A stretch of DNA of 64,000 bases from Prodigiosinella confusarubida (lineage in GTDB: Bacteria > Pseudomonadota > Gammaproteobacteria > Enterobacterales > Enterobacteriaceae): positions 62,001 through 126,000 of the forward strand of contig NZ_CP025085.1 in NCBI RefSeq assembly GCF_002847015.1. The letters are read 5' to 3'. Shown here piece by piece: positions 33,466 through 44,095 of the stretch. The notes under the pieces are model-generated. The model made no database searches and had not been told where the DNA came from. It saw only the letters and a program-made list of their open reading frames with translations. A program made the translations under genes and the position numbers. How positions within the stretch are numbered: position 1 is the stretch's first letter; each line of letters begins with the position of its first letter.

Positions 33466-34573
33466 GCAAATACTCCTCGCTTTGCATCTCCTGTAGACGG
33501 GACAAACAGCGTTGATATTCAAACTTCAGATGTTCGCCCTGATAGAGGTCAAACATCGGTACCTGGGCAGAAATGATGAGCTTCACCCGTCGCTCATAAA
33601 ACTCATCCACCAGCGCCAGAAAACGTCTGGCAGCATTTTCTTCTTTTGTTCCCATCACCGTGACGTTATGCAACAACACACTATGATATAAGCGGGAAAG
33701 CGCAATATAGTCATTCTGGCTACGAGCCTCGATACACAGTGTAGAGAAATCCACCGCCACTACACCGTCTCCGGCGCTCAGCGTTGCCAACGGGCGATGA
33801 TTGATTTCCAGTACCGGTCCGGCAGTTGTAATTTTCTGCCCGGACAGTCGGCTGAATATCTGGCGCATCGTCGTTTCCGTCGAGGCATTCAATGGTGTCA
33901 AATACAGATGCGCCTGGGTTAACGTGCGTAGACGATAATCAATCCCCGCATCCACATTTAATATGTCACAGTGTTGCTTAATCAGGTCAATTGCAGGTAA
34001 AAAACGTGAGCGCTGTAATCCGTTACGATAAAGCTCATCCGGCGGGATGTTGGATGTTGCCACCAGTGTAATCCCCCGCGAAAACAAGGCTCTAAGTAAT
34101 TCTGCCAACAGCATTGCGTCAGTAATATCCGATACAAAAAATTCGTCAAAACAGAGCACATCCGTTTCGGACTTAAAGCCATCAGCAACTTTTTCCAGCG
34201 GATTCTCCTGCCCTTGCAATTGGTTCAGTTCCTCATGCACGCGCAGCATAAAACGATGAAAATGCAGACGTAATTTTCGTTTTGACGGCAAACCATGGAA
34301 AAACAGATCCATCAACCAGGTTTTCCCTCGGCCTACACCACCCCACATGTAAAGCCCTTGTACCGGTGTCGTTGTTTCTTCCCGTCCCCCCAACCATGAA
34401 CGCCACTTCCCCAGCAGCCCTGTGGGTGGAGTCTGAATGTCCTGCACATGTTTAACCAATTCCTGATGAATATTATTCAGCCGAATCACCGTCTGGTATT
34501 GTACTTCATCCGGCTGATACTCCTGCGCTGACAAAGCCTGCTGATAAAGCGTCAAAGGGGTTACTCTCTGCAT
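33446..34573 (-). CDS. zapE: Cell-division AAA ATPase ZapE
   Basis: A 375-residue AFG1/LACE1-type P-loop ATPase that associates with the Z ring under stress and low oxygen and can destabilise FtsZ polymers. Walker A is GGVGRGKT (78-85) and Walker B VLCFDEFFVSD (about 139-149); the sensor region TLVATSNIPPDELYRNGLQR is conserved. Length equals E. coli ZapE. Divergent from zapG across 221 bp. Its last codons and stop are tandemly duplicated downstream. Confidence 0.96.
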   Translation of the reverse strand: MQRVTPLTLYQQALSAQEYQPDEVQYQTVIRLNNIHQELVKHVQDIQTPPTGLLGKWRSWLGGREETTTPVQGLYMWGGVGRGKTWLMDLFFHGLPSKRKLRLHFHRFMLRVHEELNQLQGQENPLEKVADGFKSETDVLCFDEFFVSDITDAMLLAELLRALFSRGITLVATSNIPPDELYRNGLQRSRFLPAIDLIKQHCDILNVDAGIDYRLRTLTQAHLYLTPLNASTETTMRQIFSRLSGQKITTAGPVLEINHRPLATLSAGDGVVAVDFSTLCIEARSQNDYIALSRLYHSVLLHNVTVMGTKEENAARRFLALVDEFYERRVKLIISAQVPMFDLYQGEHLKFEYQRCLSRLQEMQSEEYLRQPHLA

Positions 34574-34794
34574 AGCTCCAAAATCCCTGAGAAAAAAGTT
34601 AGTTATATTTTATCGCGTGTTAACGTCGATTTGGCCCGTAATCGTAGCAGTTAACCACCTTGCAGCCGTAAGCAATACCATAATACCTTATGACATCTCG
34701 CTTCGGGGCTCCACTCAGGCAAGGTTAGCGGTTATAGTGGCTATTATTAAGTGGAAAAACCCTACGGGACAACTAAGTCAAAATAGGAGTCATT

Positions 34795-35199
34795 ATGACC
34801 TGGGAGTACGCGCTGATTGGACTAGTTATCGGTGTCATAATTGGTGCTGTCGCTATGCGTTTTGGCAATCGTAAACTGCGTCAGCAACAGGTATTGCAAA
34901 ATGAACTGGAGAAAAGCAAAACGGAATTGGAACAATATCGCCAGGAGTTGGTTGGGCATTTTGCCCGTAGCGCAGAGCTACTGGACAACATGGCAAATGA
35001 TTATCGTCAGTTGTACCAGCATATGGCGAAAAGCTCCAACAACCTATTACCCAATTTACCCACGCAGGATAATCCGTTCAGATATAGCCTGACGGAAGCC
35101 GAAGCGGATAACGATCAGGCACCAGTAGGCATGCCACCCCGTGATTATTCTGACGGCGCTTCAGGTTTGCTGCGCGGCGAACGCCCTGCCAGCAAGTAA
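34795..35199 (+). CDS. zapG: Z-ring associated inner-membrane protein ZapG (YhcB)
   Basis: A 134-residue DUF1043 protein with one N-terminal membrane helix (YALIGLVIGVIIGAVAMRF, residues 5-23), a coiled-coil of charged residues (about 28-85) and a disordered tail. YhcB/ZapG coordinates division, peptidoglycan and envelope synthesis in E. coli. AGGAG lies 6 bases before the ATG. It opens the zapG-degQ-degS set but has its own terminator. Confidence 0.96.
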   Translation: MTWEYALIGLVIGVIIGAVAMRFGNRKLRQQQVLQNELEKSKTELEQYRQELVGHFARSAELLDNMANDYRQLYQHMAKSSNNLLPNLPTQDNPFRYSLTEAEADNDQAPVGMPPRDYSDGASGLLRGERPASK

Positions 35200-35223
35200 A
35201 CACAAGATACCACTCTCTACCTG

Positions 35224-35255
35224 TGAGGCCTCTTCGGCCTCATCATGTTCTTTTG
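35224..35255 (+). terminator. Terminator after zapG
   Basis: A 7-bp stem TGAGGCC / GGCCTCA (35224-35230 and 35236-35242) with a 5-base loop, followed by T-rich sequence (TCATGTTCTTTTGTC). Confidence 0.65.
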
Positions 35256-35310
35256 TCTTCAACTGTAAATTTACATGAATTATGGTTACATTCTACTGAA
35301 GAAAGGTCAG

Positions 35311-35339
35311 TGAACTTTACATCATAATCCCCGGTCTGA
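35311..35339 (+). promoter_or_regulatory. Sigma-E-like promoter before degQ
   Basis: TGAACTT (35311-35317), a 17-base spacer and TCTGA (35335-35339) resemble the sigma-E consensus GGAACTT-N15/16-(G)TCTAA. The leader to the degQ ATG would be about 65 nt. DegS, two genes on, is the protease that starts the sigma-E response. Confidence 0.42.
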
Positions 35340-35411
35340 CTCTTCATCATGGGTTTGGGTTTATATATCATCGTTTTATTCATACGCAGGTCGTGAGAGA
35401 GTTAACAATCA

Positions 35412-36782
35412 ATGAAAAAAACATCGTTGTTATGTAGCGCATTGGCAATAAGCATAGCTTTATCCTTATCATCTCTACCTGCGGCATACGCTGCATTACC
35501 GGCAGTGGTACAGGGTCAGCAACTCCCCAGCCTGGCGCCTATGCTGGAAAAAGTCTTACCTGCTGTGGTCAGCGTACATGTTGAGGGTACGCGAATTCAG
35601 CGTCAGCAGATTCCTGAAGAGTTTAAATTTTTCTTCGGGCCTAACACGCCATCTGAAGAACAGAGCTCTCGGCCATTTGAAGGCTTGGGATCCGGCGTAA
35701 TCATTAATGCAGCCAAAGGATATGTGTTAACCAACAACCATGTCATCAACAATGCTGACAAAATCCGTGTACAACTTAATGATGGCCGTGAATATGACGC
35801 AAAATTGATTGGTCGCGATGAGCAGACCGATATTGCGCTGTTGCAGTTAAACGATGCCAAAAACCTGACTGAAATTAAAATAGCAGACTCAGACCAGCTT
35901 CGTGTCGGTGATTTTGCCGTAGCAGTGGGCAACCCTTTTGGCCTGGGACAAACTGCCACATCCGGGATTATTTCCGCTCTGGGCCGTAGTGGCCTGAATC
36001 TGGAAGGGCTGGAAAACTTCATTCAGACTGACGCGTCAATCAACCGCGGTAACTCTGGTGGCGCACTGGTCAATCTTAACGGCGAACTTATTGGGATTAA
36101 TACCGCCATTCTGGCTCCAGGGGGCGGAAATATCGGCATCGGCTTTGCCATCCCCAGCAATATGGCTCAGACCTTGTCTCAACAATTGATAGAGTTTGGT
36201 GAGGTAAAACGCGGGTTGCTGGGTATCAGAGGCAGTGAAATGACCTCTGAAATGGCTAAAGCTTTCAAGGTAGATGTACAACGCGGTGCATTTGTTAGTG
36301 AAGTATTACCAAAATCAGCTGCTGCAAAAGCAGGGATTAAAGCAGGTGATGTACTAACCTCGCTGAATGGTAAAACCATCAGTAGCTTTGCCGAACTGAG
36401 AGCGAAAATTGGCACTACCGCGCCAGGTAAAACCGTTCGAGTCGGTCTGTGGCGTGATGGAAAACAGCTGGAAGTTTCTGTCATCCTGGGCAATAGCGCC
36501 ACCACTGCCACCAGAGCTGAGTCTCTCTCACCGGCTCTGCAGGGAGCGTCACTAAGCGATGGTCAGTTGAAGGATGGCAGCAAAGGTGTAATTATCGATA
36601 ACGTGACCAAGGATACACCGGCCGCCAAGATTGGATTACAAAAAGGCGATATTATTGTCGGTATCAACCGGGAGCGGGTGGAAAACATCGCCCAACTGGG
36701 TAAAATTATAAAAAGTAAACCTTCGGTTATGGCGCTGAACATAATGCGTGGTGACCAAAGCATTTATTTGTTGTTACGCTAA
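35412..36782 (+). CDS. degQ: Periplasmic serine endoprotease DegQ
   Basis: A 456-residue HtrA-family protease/chaperone of the periplasm. The signal peptide ends at AAYA before ALPAVV (about residue 27). The catalytic triad is His110 (VLTNNHVIN), Asp140 (DEQTDIALLQL) and Ser215 (RGNSGGALV). Two PDZ domains follow, at about 260-350 and 365-450. The LA loop is shorter than in DegP (RIQRQQIPEEFKFFFG), which supports DegQ rather than DegP. It forms oligomeric cages in E. coli. degS follows after 87 bp. Confidence 0.96.
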   Translation: MKKTSLLCSALAISIALSLSSLPAAYAALPAVVQGQQLPSLAPMLEKVLPAVVSVHVEGTRIQRQQIPEEFKFFFGPNTPSEEQSSRPFEGLGSGVIINAAKGYVLTNNHVINNADKIRVQLNDGREYDAKLIGRDEQTDIALLQLNDAKNLTEIKIADSDQLRVGDFAVAVGNPFGLGQTATSGIISALGRSGLNLEGLENFIQTDASINRGNSGGALVNLNGELIGINTAILAPGGGNIGIGFAIPSNMAQTLSQQLIEFGEVKRGLLGIRGSEMTSEMAKAFKVDVQRGAFVSEVLPKSAAAKAGIKAGDVLTSLNGKTISSFAELRAKIGTTAPGKTVRVGLWRDGKQLEVSVILGNSATTATRAESLSPALQGASLSDGQLKDGSKGVIIDNVTKDTPAAKIGLQKGDIIVGINRERVENIAQLGKIIKSKPSVMALNIMRGDQSIYLLLR

Positions 36783-36793
36783 GCCGGTAAAAA

Positions 36794-36820
36794 TTAGACA
36801 CCACGCGGTGTGGTGTCTAA
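36794..36820 (+). terminator. Hairpin between degQ and degS
   Basis: An 11-bp perfect stem TTAGACACCAC / GTGGTGTCTAA (36794-36804 and 36810-36820) with a 5-base loop. No U-tract follows on the plus strand, so it may attenuate read-through into degS or protect the degQ mRNA. Confidence 0.55.
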
Positions 36821-36869
36821 CTATCTCATGATATTCTGCAGTTAATCTTCTACTTATACCCAGATGCTT

Positions 36870-37931
36870 ATGCTAACCAAACTTATACGTTCGGCGCTGA
36901 TGGGTGTCATCGTTGCAGGTATTCTGCTACTGGCACTTCCCATGCTGCGTTCAAACAACGGGCTATTCAAACCAGACGATAGTGCCGAAAGCGAAACACC
37001 TGTCAGCTATTATCAAGGGGTACGACGCGCCGCGCCCGCAGTCGTCAACGTATATAACCGGGCATCCAATCCAAATGAGAAGGATCAACTCAATATTCGC
37101 ACCCTGGGTTCCGGCGTTATCATGAACAGCAAGGGTTACATCCTCACTAATAAGCACGTTATCAATAATGCTGACCAGATCATAGTAACCCTACAGGACG
37201 GACGTGTGTTCGAGGCTCTGCTGGTCGGTTCCGACAGCCTTACCGATCTGGCAGTGTTGAAAATTGAGGGAACCAATTTGCCGGAAATACCCATCAATAC
37301 CAAACGAGTAGCTCATGTGGGTGACGTGGTGATGGCTATCGGGAATCCTTACAATCTGGGGCAAACCATTACTCAAGGTATTATCAGCGCCACGGGACGG
37401 GTTGGTTTAAGTCCATCAGGGCGCCAGAACTTCCTGCAGACCGATGCGTCTATCAATCGTGGCAATTCAGGCGGAGCATTGGTTAACACGTTGGGAGAAC
37501 TGGTTGGCATCAATACGTTATCTTTTGACAAAAGCAATGATGGCGCTACCCCAGAAGGTTTAAGCTTTGCCATTCCTGTGGCACTGGCTATCAAAGTGAT
37601 GGGCAAACTGATTCGCGATGGTCGGGTTATCCGCGGTTACATCGGCATCAATGGGGCACAAATTGAAAATCAGGACCAGAATGTATCGATAGATAACAGA
37701 TTACGGGGCGTATTTGTCAAAAAGGTGGAACCAGGCGGACCTGCGGATAAAGCCGGTATCAAAGAAGGGGATCGGTTGTTAAAAGTGAATAATAAACCCG
37801 TTCGATCTGTAATTGAAACCATGGATCAGGTAGCTGAAATCCGTCCTGGCTCAGTCATCCCAGTTGTGATTTCCCGGAACAATAAAGAAATAACGCTGAA
37901 TGTAACCATTCAGGAATTTCCAGCTAGCTGA
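36870..37931 (+). CDS. degS: Sigma-E stress-sensor protease DegS
   Basis: A 353-residue inner-membrane HtrA protease that senses exposed outer-membrane-protein C-termini through its single PDZ domain and cuts RseA to release sigma-E. One N-terminal membrane anchor (LMGVIVAGILLLALP, about 10-24). The triad is His96 (TNKHVIN), Asp126 (SDSLTDLAVL) and Ser200 (NRGNSGGALVN). The ATG at 36870 aligns with the E. coli N-terminus (MLTKLIRS); an in-frame ATG two codons upstream is possible. No strong ribosome-binding site is visible. Confidence 0.96.
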   Translation: MLTKLIRSALMGVIVAGILLLALPMLRSNNGLFKPDDSAESETPVSYYQGVRRAAPAVVNVYNRASNPNEKDQLNIRTLGSGVIMNSKGYILTNKHVINNADQIIVTLQDGRVFEALLVGSDSLTDLAVLKIEGTNLPEIPINTKRVAHVGDVVMAIGNPYNLGQTITQGIISATGRVGLSPSGRQNFLQTDASINRGNSGGALVNTLGELVGINTLSFDKSNDGATPEGLSFAIPVALAIKVMGKLIRDGRVIRGYIGINGAQIENQDQNVSIDNRLRGVFVKKVEPGGPADKAGIKEGDRLLKVNNKPVRSVIETMDQVAEIRPGSVIPVVISRNNKEITLNVTIQEFPAS

Positions 37932-37965
37932 CTGCTTTATTTATAAAAAAGATTTATAAACAGAC

Positions 37966-37991
37966 GGAAAATCGGGTGGTTAACCCACCCG
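37966..37991 (-). terminator. Terminator of murA
   Basis: On the minus strand: a 7-bp stem CGGGTGG / CCACCCG (37973-37979 and 37985-37991) with a 5-base loop, followed by ATTTTCC. It starts 16 bp after the murA stop and lies between convergent degS and murA. Confidence 0.75.
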
Positions 37992-38006
37992 GTTCAGAGC
38001 GGGACG

Positions 38007-39281
<1,275 letters not shown>

Positions 39282-39322
39282 TCAATATTCAAATTCAATA
39301 GTGCGGCATCAAGTCCGATCGC

Positions 39323-39577
39323 TCAAAAACCGTTGAGTTTACGATCGCGCTGCCACTCATCTGGCGTATAAGCCTTAATGGATAACGCATGAATACGGTT
39401 ATCGGCAATATACTCCATCAACGGGGCATACACCGTCTGCTGTTGTTTTACGCGGCTCATACCACTAAACAACTCACCCACAGCAATCACCTGAAAGTGA
39501 CTGCCATCGCCGGATACATGGACGTCCTGTAGTGCCAATGCATTCATCAGCACATCTTTAATTTCGTTATTTTCCAT
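39323..39577 (-). CDS. ibaG: BolA-family protein IbaG
   Basis: An 84-residue BolA-family protein that binds monothiol glutaredoxin and an iron-sulfur cluster; it is linked to acid resistance and envelope homeostasis in related species. The HxxH-type region is [20 protein letters not shown], and [10 protein letters not shown] near the C-terminus is typical. It precedes murA and lies beyond a terminator after mlaB, so it probably has its own promoter. Confidence 0.94.
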   Translation of the reverse strand: MENNEIKDVLMNALALQDVHVSGDGSHFQVIAVGELFSGMSRVKQQQTVYAPLMEYIADNRIHALSIKAYTPDEWQRDRKLNGF

Positions 39578-39653
39578 CGCTCTCGATTCTGCGTCAGGGG
39601 GATGATAAACAGCTTGGTATCTTAGATGAATCTACCTTCATCTTAAACAAAAG

Positions 39654-39687
39654 AAATCCCCCTTTGCACAAAAGCAAAAGGGGATTT
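39654..39687 (-). terminator. Terminator between mlaB and ibaG
   Basis: On the minus strand a 14-position stem with one mismatch (39654-39667 with 39674-39687) and a 6-base loop is followed by a U-rich CTTTTGTTT. It lies 22 bp after mlaB and about 77 bp before ibaG. Confidence 0.8.
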
Positions 39688-39708
39688 AGAGATAGCTTGA
39701 AGGTTTTT

Positions 39709-40014
39709 TCAGCTAATGAGCTGGATGGGTATAATTTTGTCCAGGCTATAGAGCTCAATCAATGTTTTGAGTCGGTCACTGACACCCGTAATTTGCAACG
39801 CTACACCGTTCTGCTGTTGCTGATGATAAAAATGAACCAGCAATGCCAGTCCAGAAGAATCCACCCGATTTACCTGACTCATATCCAGCACAGTCTTTCC
39901 TTGCAGCAGAGTTTCACGCTGCTGCCACAGCGGCAATAGTGTTTCACGATCTAAATCGCCGTCCAACACCAGCGTGGATGCATCGGACTTCCAGTTAAGC
40001 GTTGTGCTAACCAT
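39709..40014 (-). CDS. mlaB: STAS-domain protein MlaB
   Basis: A 101-residue STAS-domain subunit of the MlaFEDB phospholipid transporter; it binds the ATPase MlaF and stabilises it. The STAS core is [19 protein letters not shown], with Ser in DSSG at the conserved position. The ATG at 40014 matches the E. coli start and overlaps the mlaC stop by 8 bp; the frame extends 13 codons further upstream without homology. Confidence 0.92.
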   Translation of the reverse strand: MVSTTLNWKSDASTLVLDGDLDRETLLPLWQQRETLLQGKTVLDMSQVNRVDSSGLALLVHFYHQQQQNGVALQITGVSDRLKTLIELYSLDKIIPIQLIS

Positions 40015-40642
40015 TTCGTTGCTGATCCAACGTGATTGGCTGTTGTGCGGCAATACGAAGTTGCTGAGTCAAACCATCAATCCCTTTTTGACGCAACGTT
40101 GCAGCCCATTCATTCTGTTTGGTCGTGATCATGCTCACTCCCTCCGCGATCATGTCATACGCTTGCCAGTGGCCCGTTATACTGTTCTTACGCCATTGGA
40201 AATCCAGACGAACTGGCGGGCGTCCGCCGTTACCAATGATAGTCACGCGGATTGAAACAATAGTGGCATCACCGAGTGGTCGTTCAGGCGCGATTTGGTA
40301 AGTCTGGTCATGATACAGCGCCAGAGCCTGACCATATGCCTGCTCCAGATAGGCGGTAAATGCTTTGAAATAGGTTTCACGTTGTGCTGGTGTGGCACTT
40401 TTGTAGTACGGCCCCAACACTAATGCTCCAGCGTATTTCACCTGAATATAAGGTAATAGTTCTTCCCGCACCACAACACGCAGATAGTTGGGGTCTTTCA
40501 TGATTTGGGGCTGATCATCTTTAAGACGGGTAAAAACTTTCTTCGCCGCATCATTCATCAGACTATACGGATTAGTCTGATCCGCTGCACTGGCAAACGA
40601 CGACACTGCCAGTAACGCTACCACTAATAAACGTTTTAACAT
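40007..40642 (-). CDS. mlaC: Periplasmic phospholipid carrier MlaC
   Basis: A 211-residue soluble periplasmic protein that carries phospholipid between the outer-membrane MlaA-porin complex and the inner-membrane MlaFEDB. The signal peptide [19 protein letters not shown] is cut before ADQTNP. The Ttg2D/MlaC fold motifs include [20 protein letters not shown] and [21 protein letters not shown]. It sits between mlaD (12 bp) and mlaB (overlap). Confidence 0.96.
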   Translation of the reverse strand: MLKRLLVVALLAVSSFASAADQTNPYSLMNDAAKKVFTRLKDDQPQIMKDPNYLRVVVREELLPYIQVKYAGALVLGPYYKSATPAQRETYFKAFTAYLEQAYGQALALYHDQTYQIAPERPLGDATIVSIRVTIIGNGGRPPVRLDFQWRKNSITGHWQAYDMIAEGVSMITTKQNEWAATLRQKGIDGLTQQLRIAAQQPITLDQQRNG

Positions 40643-40654
40643 GCAAGAGCCCTC

Positions 40655-41209
40655 TTATGGATGCGGCGTAACAGAATTGGACTGAGGCTCTGGAGCCGCT
40701 ACCGAATCAGTGCTGTTTTGGCTGGTATTCTGAGTGTTGCCACTACCACCCTTATATAGGAATTGACCGATAAGATCCTCCAATATCATAGCTGATTTAG
40801 TGTCTTGAATAACGCCGCCATTTTTCAGAATTGAGGTTCCCATGGATGGATCTTCAAACCCTATATTCAACGCCAGATATTGCTCTCCCAGCAGACCAGA
40901 AGTTCGCACCGACAATGAACTGGTATCTGGAATATGGTTATAACGCTGTTCGATATCCATCGCGACACGCGGCAGGTAGGTTTTTTGATCCAACGAAATA
41001 TCTTCCACCCGTCCAATCACGACTCCCCCTACTTTTACTGGTGAACGTACCTTCAGACCGCCAATATTGTCGAAAGTCGCATACAAACGGTAAGTCTGTT
41101 GATGACCAATTGATTTCAAGTCCGCCACTTTCAGACATAGAAAGATAATGGCGCCCAGCGCAATCAGCATAAATATGCCAACCCAGATTTCATATTTCTT
41201 AGTTTGCAT
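40655..41209 (-). CDS. mlaD: MCE-domain protein MlaD
   Basis: A 184-residue inner-membrane anchored MCE protein that forms the periplasmic hexameric ring of MlaFEDB with a central hydrophobic pore. One membrane segment (IWVGIFMLIALGAIIFLCLKV, about 8-28), the MCE core (YATFDNIGGLKVRSPVKVGG), and the helical DTSSLSVRTSGLLGEQYLAL stretch. The tail is Gly/Asn/Ser/Thr-rich. The ATG at 41209 (MQTKKYEIW) is 4 bp after mlaE and matches E. coli. Confidence 0.96.
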   Translation of the reverse strand: MQTKKYEIWVGIFMLIALGAIIFLCLKVADLKSIGHQQTYRLYATFDNIGGLKVRSPVKVGGVVIGRVEDISLDQKTYLPRVAMDIEQRYNHIPDTSSLSVRTSGLLGEQYLALNIGFEDPSMGTSILKNGGVIQDTKSAMILEDLIGQFLYKGGSGNTQNTSQNSTDSVAAPEPQSNSVTPHP

Positions 41210-41213
41210 CGAC

Positions 41214-41996
41214 TCATTTCCCAAACATCAGTGCTGTCAGCACAAAATCCAATCCCAACACCGCCAGCGATGAATGCACTACGGTACGGGTCGTCGCACG
41301 GCTTATCCCTTCTGACGTCGGAATCGCGTCATAGCCATTAAATAACGCAATCCAGGTGATGGTAATGGAAAACACTACGCTTTTTATTACACAGTTAAGC
41401 AAATCGTGCCGCCATTCCACCGCGCCTTGCATGGCCGACCAGAAAAAACCGGAATCGATTCCTTTCCAGTCGACACCCACTAACGCCCCCCCCCAGATGC
41501 CCACCGCCACAAAAATGACAGTCAGCAATGGCATACTGACCAAGCCAGCCCAGAAACGGGGAGCCACAACACGCCGTAACGGATCAACCGCCATCATCTC
41601 CATGCTGGAAAGTTGTTCAGTGGCTTTCATCAGGCCAATCTCTGCCGTCAGTGCCGAACCGGCACGTCCGGCAAACAACAGCGCCGTCACCACAGGCCCT
41701 AGTTCACGCAGTAACGACAAAGCAACCATCATACCCAGACTGGCTTCCGCACCGTAAGTTGTCAGGACAAGATAACCCTGCAACCCCAGTACCATGCCGA
41801 TGAATATGCCGGATACAATGATAATCAGCAATGACTGAACCCCTACACTGTAGAGTTGTTTGCAGAACAACGGCCACTGTTTCGCCAGCTCGGGTTTCCC
41901 CACTAGCGCATTGAAAAGCACCAGCCCCGCGCGACCAAAAGAAGCGCATACGCTGATACCGAGGCGTCCTAACGACGCGACTGCCTGAAGTAGCAT
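41214..41996 (-). CDS. mlaE: Phospholipid ABC transporter permease MlaE
   Basis: A 260-residue integral membrane permease of the MlaE/DUF140 family, dimeric core of the retrograde lipid transporter. About five to six membrane segments are visible, for example [23 protein letters not shown] and [19 protein letters not shown]. The coupling region [22 protein letters not shown] contacts MlaF. It begins 7 bp after mlaF. Confidence 0.97.
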   Translation of the reverse strand: MLLQAVASLGRLGISVCASFGRAGLVLFNALVGKPELAKQWPLFCKQLYSVGVQSLLIIIVSGIFIGMVLGLQGYLVLTTYGAEASLGMMVALSLLRELGPVVTALLFAGRAGSALTAEIGLMKATEQLSSMEMMAVDPLRRVVAPRFWAGLVSMPLLTVIFVAVGIWGGALVGVDWKGIDSGFFWSAMQGAVEWRHDLLNCVIKSVVFSITITWIALFNGYDAIPTSEGISRATTRTVVHSSLAVLGLDFVLTALMFGK

Positions 41997-42003
41997 GAAT
42001 TAT

Positions 42004-42816
42004 TTAACTCCCAGAGCCTAGTAACTCAAGTTGGTAATCACCAGCCGGGTAACGGAACGGTACCGGCCCGTCAGCAATGCCATCCAAGAACTGGCGCACA
42101 CGAGGATCTTCATTTACTTGCAACTCCTCCGGTGTGCCTTTAGCGATTACGCGCTGGTCGGCGATAATATAAGCGTAATCAGCAATACTCAGTACCTCAT
42201 GGACATCGTGAGATACCACGATAAAGGTCGCTCCCAGCGCATGATTCAACTCACTAATGAGCTTGACTAAAACCCCCATGGTTATGGGGTCCTGACCACC
42301 GAAAGGCTCATCAAACATGATCAGTTGAGGATCCAGGGCAATTGAGCGTGCTAACGCAGCACGTCGCGCCATCCCCCCGGAAAGCTCCGAAGGCATAAGT
42401 TGTGCTGCACCACGCAATCCCACCGCTTCCAACTTCATCATTACCGTACTGTGAAGCAATGGTTCCGGTAACCGGCTGTGCTCACGCAACGGCCAGGCAA
42501 CATTATCAAACACGTTCAGATCGGTAAACAATGCCCCAGACTGAAATAACATGCTCATTTTCTTACGGGATTCATATAATCCGGAACGAGAAAGCGTCGG
42601 AATATTTTTCCCATCAAACCAGATGTCCCCGCTGTCTGGCTGAAGTTGACCACCAATCAACCGCAGCAACGTCGTTTTCCCAATCCCCGACGGCCCCATA
42701 ATGGCCGTCACTTTTCTTTTCGGTACATCCAGCGAGATGTCAGTAAATATCGAACGCTCTCCACGTCGGAAATTGAGCCCGCGAATTTCAACCAGGTTAA
42801 TCGCCTCATGGTTCAT
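42004..42816 (-). CDS. mlaF: Phospholipid ABC transporter ATPase MlaF
   Basis: A 270-residue ABC ATPase that powers the Mla system. Walker A is GPSGIGKTTL (41-50), the signature LSGGMARRAALAR, Walker B LIMFDEPFGGQDPI and the switch HDVHEVLS. The unusual C-terminal extension (SGS-ending) contacts MlaB and the neighbouring subunit in E. coli. It is the first gene of mlaFEDCB and is divergent from yrbG across 284 bp. Confidence 0.97.
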   Translation of the reverse strand: MNHEAINLVEIRGLNFRRGERSIFTDISLDVPKRKVTAIMGPSGIGKTTLLRLIGGQLQPDSGDIWFDGKNIPTLSRSGLYESRKKMSMLFQSGALFTDLNVFDNVAWPLREHSRLPEPLLHSTVMMKLEAVGLRGAAQLMPSELSGGMARRAALARSIALDPQLIMFDEPFGGQDPITMGVLVKLISELNHALGATFIVVSHDVHEVLSIADYAYIIADQRVIAKGTPEELQVNEDPRVRQFLDGIADGPVPFRYPAGDYQLELLGSGS

Positions 42817-43100
42817 TATTTATTTCCTTCCCGACCGCCAGTAAGGGCGTTGTCATTAATATTAACGTGTACTTATGCCATTTTGTTCGCACTTAAGGTA
42901 AGCACAAATGACAATCACGGTACTGTGACAAAAACACGTCGTCAATTCGTGACCAAAGTTGCCATTGGTTTTACTTTTTCGCCCTACACAGTCAGAATTA
43001 GCACCAATGGTAAAAACACGATTTTCTGTTCACTATTCGTCCAAAAATACTGGTTTGTCTACCAATGAACCAGTGATTATACCTGAATAAAGGACGCTGC

Positions 43101-44063
43101 ATGCTTTTTGCAACAGTACTCTTGATCATTGGTTTGATTTTACTGGTTTATGGTGCCGACCGCCTGGTATACGGAGCTGCTGTTCTGGCCCGCTCTTTTG
43201 GCATCCCCCCCATGATAATCGGGATAGTCATTGTCGGTATGGGGACATCGCTACCGGAACTCACCGTTTCGGTGACTGCGGCTTTGAATAATCAAATAGA
43301 TATGGCAGTGGGGAATGTGCTGGGCTCCAATATCACCAATATCTTGCTAATTCTGGGCAGCGCGGCACTTATCCGGCCGCTGACGTTTCAATCTGTTCTA
43401 TCGCGTCGTGAGATCCCTCTAATGCTGTTGGTCACGCTGCTTTGTGGTTTTCTGTTGCATGATAGCTTTCTGAGTCGGATGGATGGAATAATTCTGCTGT
43501 TGATTGCTGGTCTGTGCATTCTGCTGATGCTGAAAATGGCCCATAACAATCAGCGACAAGAAATGGATAGCTTCACTCGTGAACAGATAGCCGAATTACC
43601 CCAAGAGAGTAATTACACTGTGGCGCTGCTATGGTTGATACTGGGGTTGATTATCCTGCCGATGGCGGCCCGGATGGTGATTGATAATGCAACAGTCATC
43701 GCCCGCTATTATAACATCAGTGAACTTACCATCGGCCTGACGGTATTGGCTATCGGTACCAGCCTGCCAGAACTGGCGACGGCTATCGTCGGAACATTAA
43801 AAAAAGAAGATGACATCGCATTGGGTAACCTGATCGGCTCCAATATCTTTAATATTGTGATTGTCCTGGGGGTACCCGCGTTACTTTCACCTGGTGCACT
43901 TAACCCGCTCGCGTTTGAGCGCGACTACTGGATCATGTTAGGGGTCAGTGTATTACTGGCGGCGCTCTGTCTCCGCCGGAAACAGTGCATCGGTCAAGGC
44001 GCGGGGGCACTCTTGCTGTGTGCCTTCATCGCTTATATCTCGGTGCTGTTCTTTCTTCCATAA
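43101..44063 (+). CDS. yrbG: Sodium/calcium exchanger-family protein YrbG
   Basis: A 320-residue inner-membrane antiporter of the CaCA family. The two internal inverted repeats each carry the ion-site motifs: GTSLPELTVSV with GNVLGSNITNILLILG, and GTSLPELATAI with GNLIGSNIFNIVIVLG. Ten or so membrane segments are visible. The transported ions are inferred from the family. It heads the gene set that continues to kdsD and the lpt genes, and its stop lies 32 bp before kdsD. Confidence 0.94.
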   Translation: MLFATVLLIIGLILLVYGADRLVYGAAVLARSFGIPPMIIGIVIVGMGTSLPELTVSVTAALNNQIDMAVGNVLGSNITNILLILGSAALIRPLTFQSVLSRREIPLMLLVTLLCGFLLHDSFLSRMDGIILLLIAGLCILLMLKMAHNNQRQEMDSFTREQIAELPQESNYTVALLWLILGLIILPMAARMVIDNATVIARYYNISELTIGLTVLAIGTSLPELATAIVGTLKKEDDIALGNLIGSNIFNIVIVLGVPALLSPGALNPLAFERDYWIMLGVSVLLAALCLRRKQCIGQGAGALLLCAFIAYISVLFFLP

Positions 44064-44095
44064 TCAGAGTATCAGCAACGCAGGATTTTTACCGC

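Noticed and set aside
43985-44095. N-terminal extension of KdsD
   Set aside because: It overlaps the end of yrbG and lacks homology; the ATG at 44096 gives the E. coli N-terminus.
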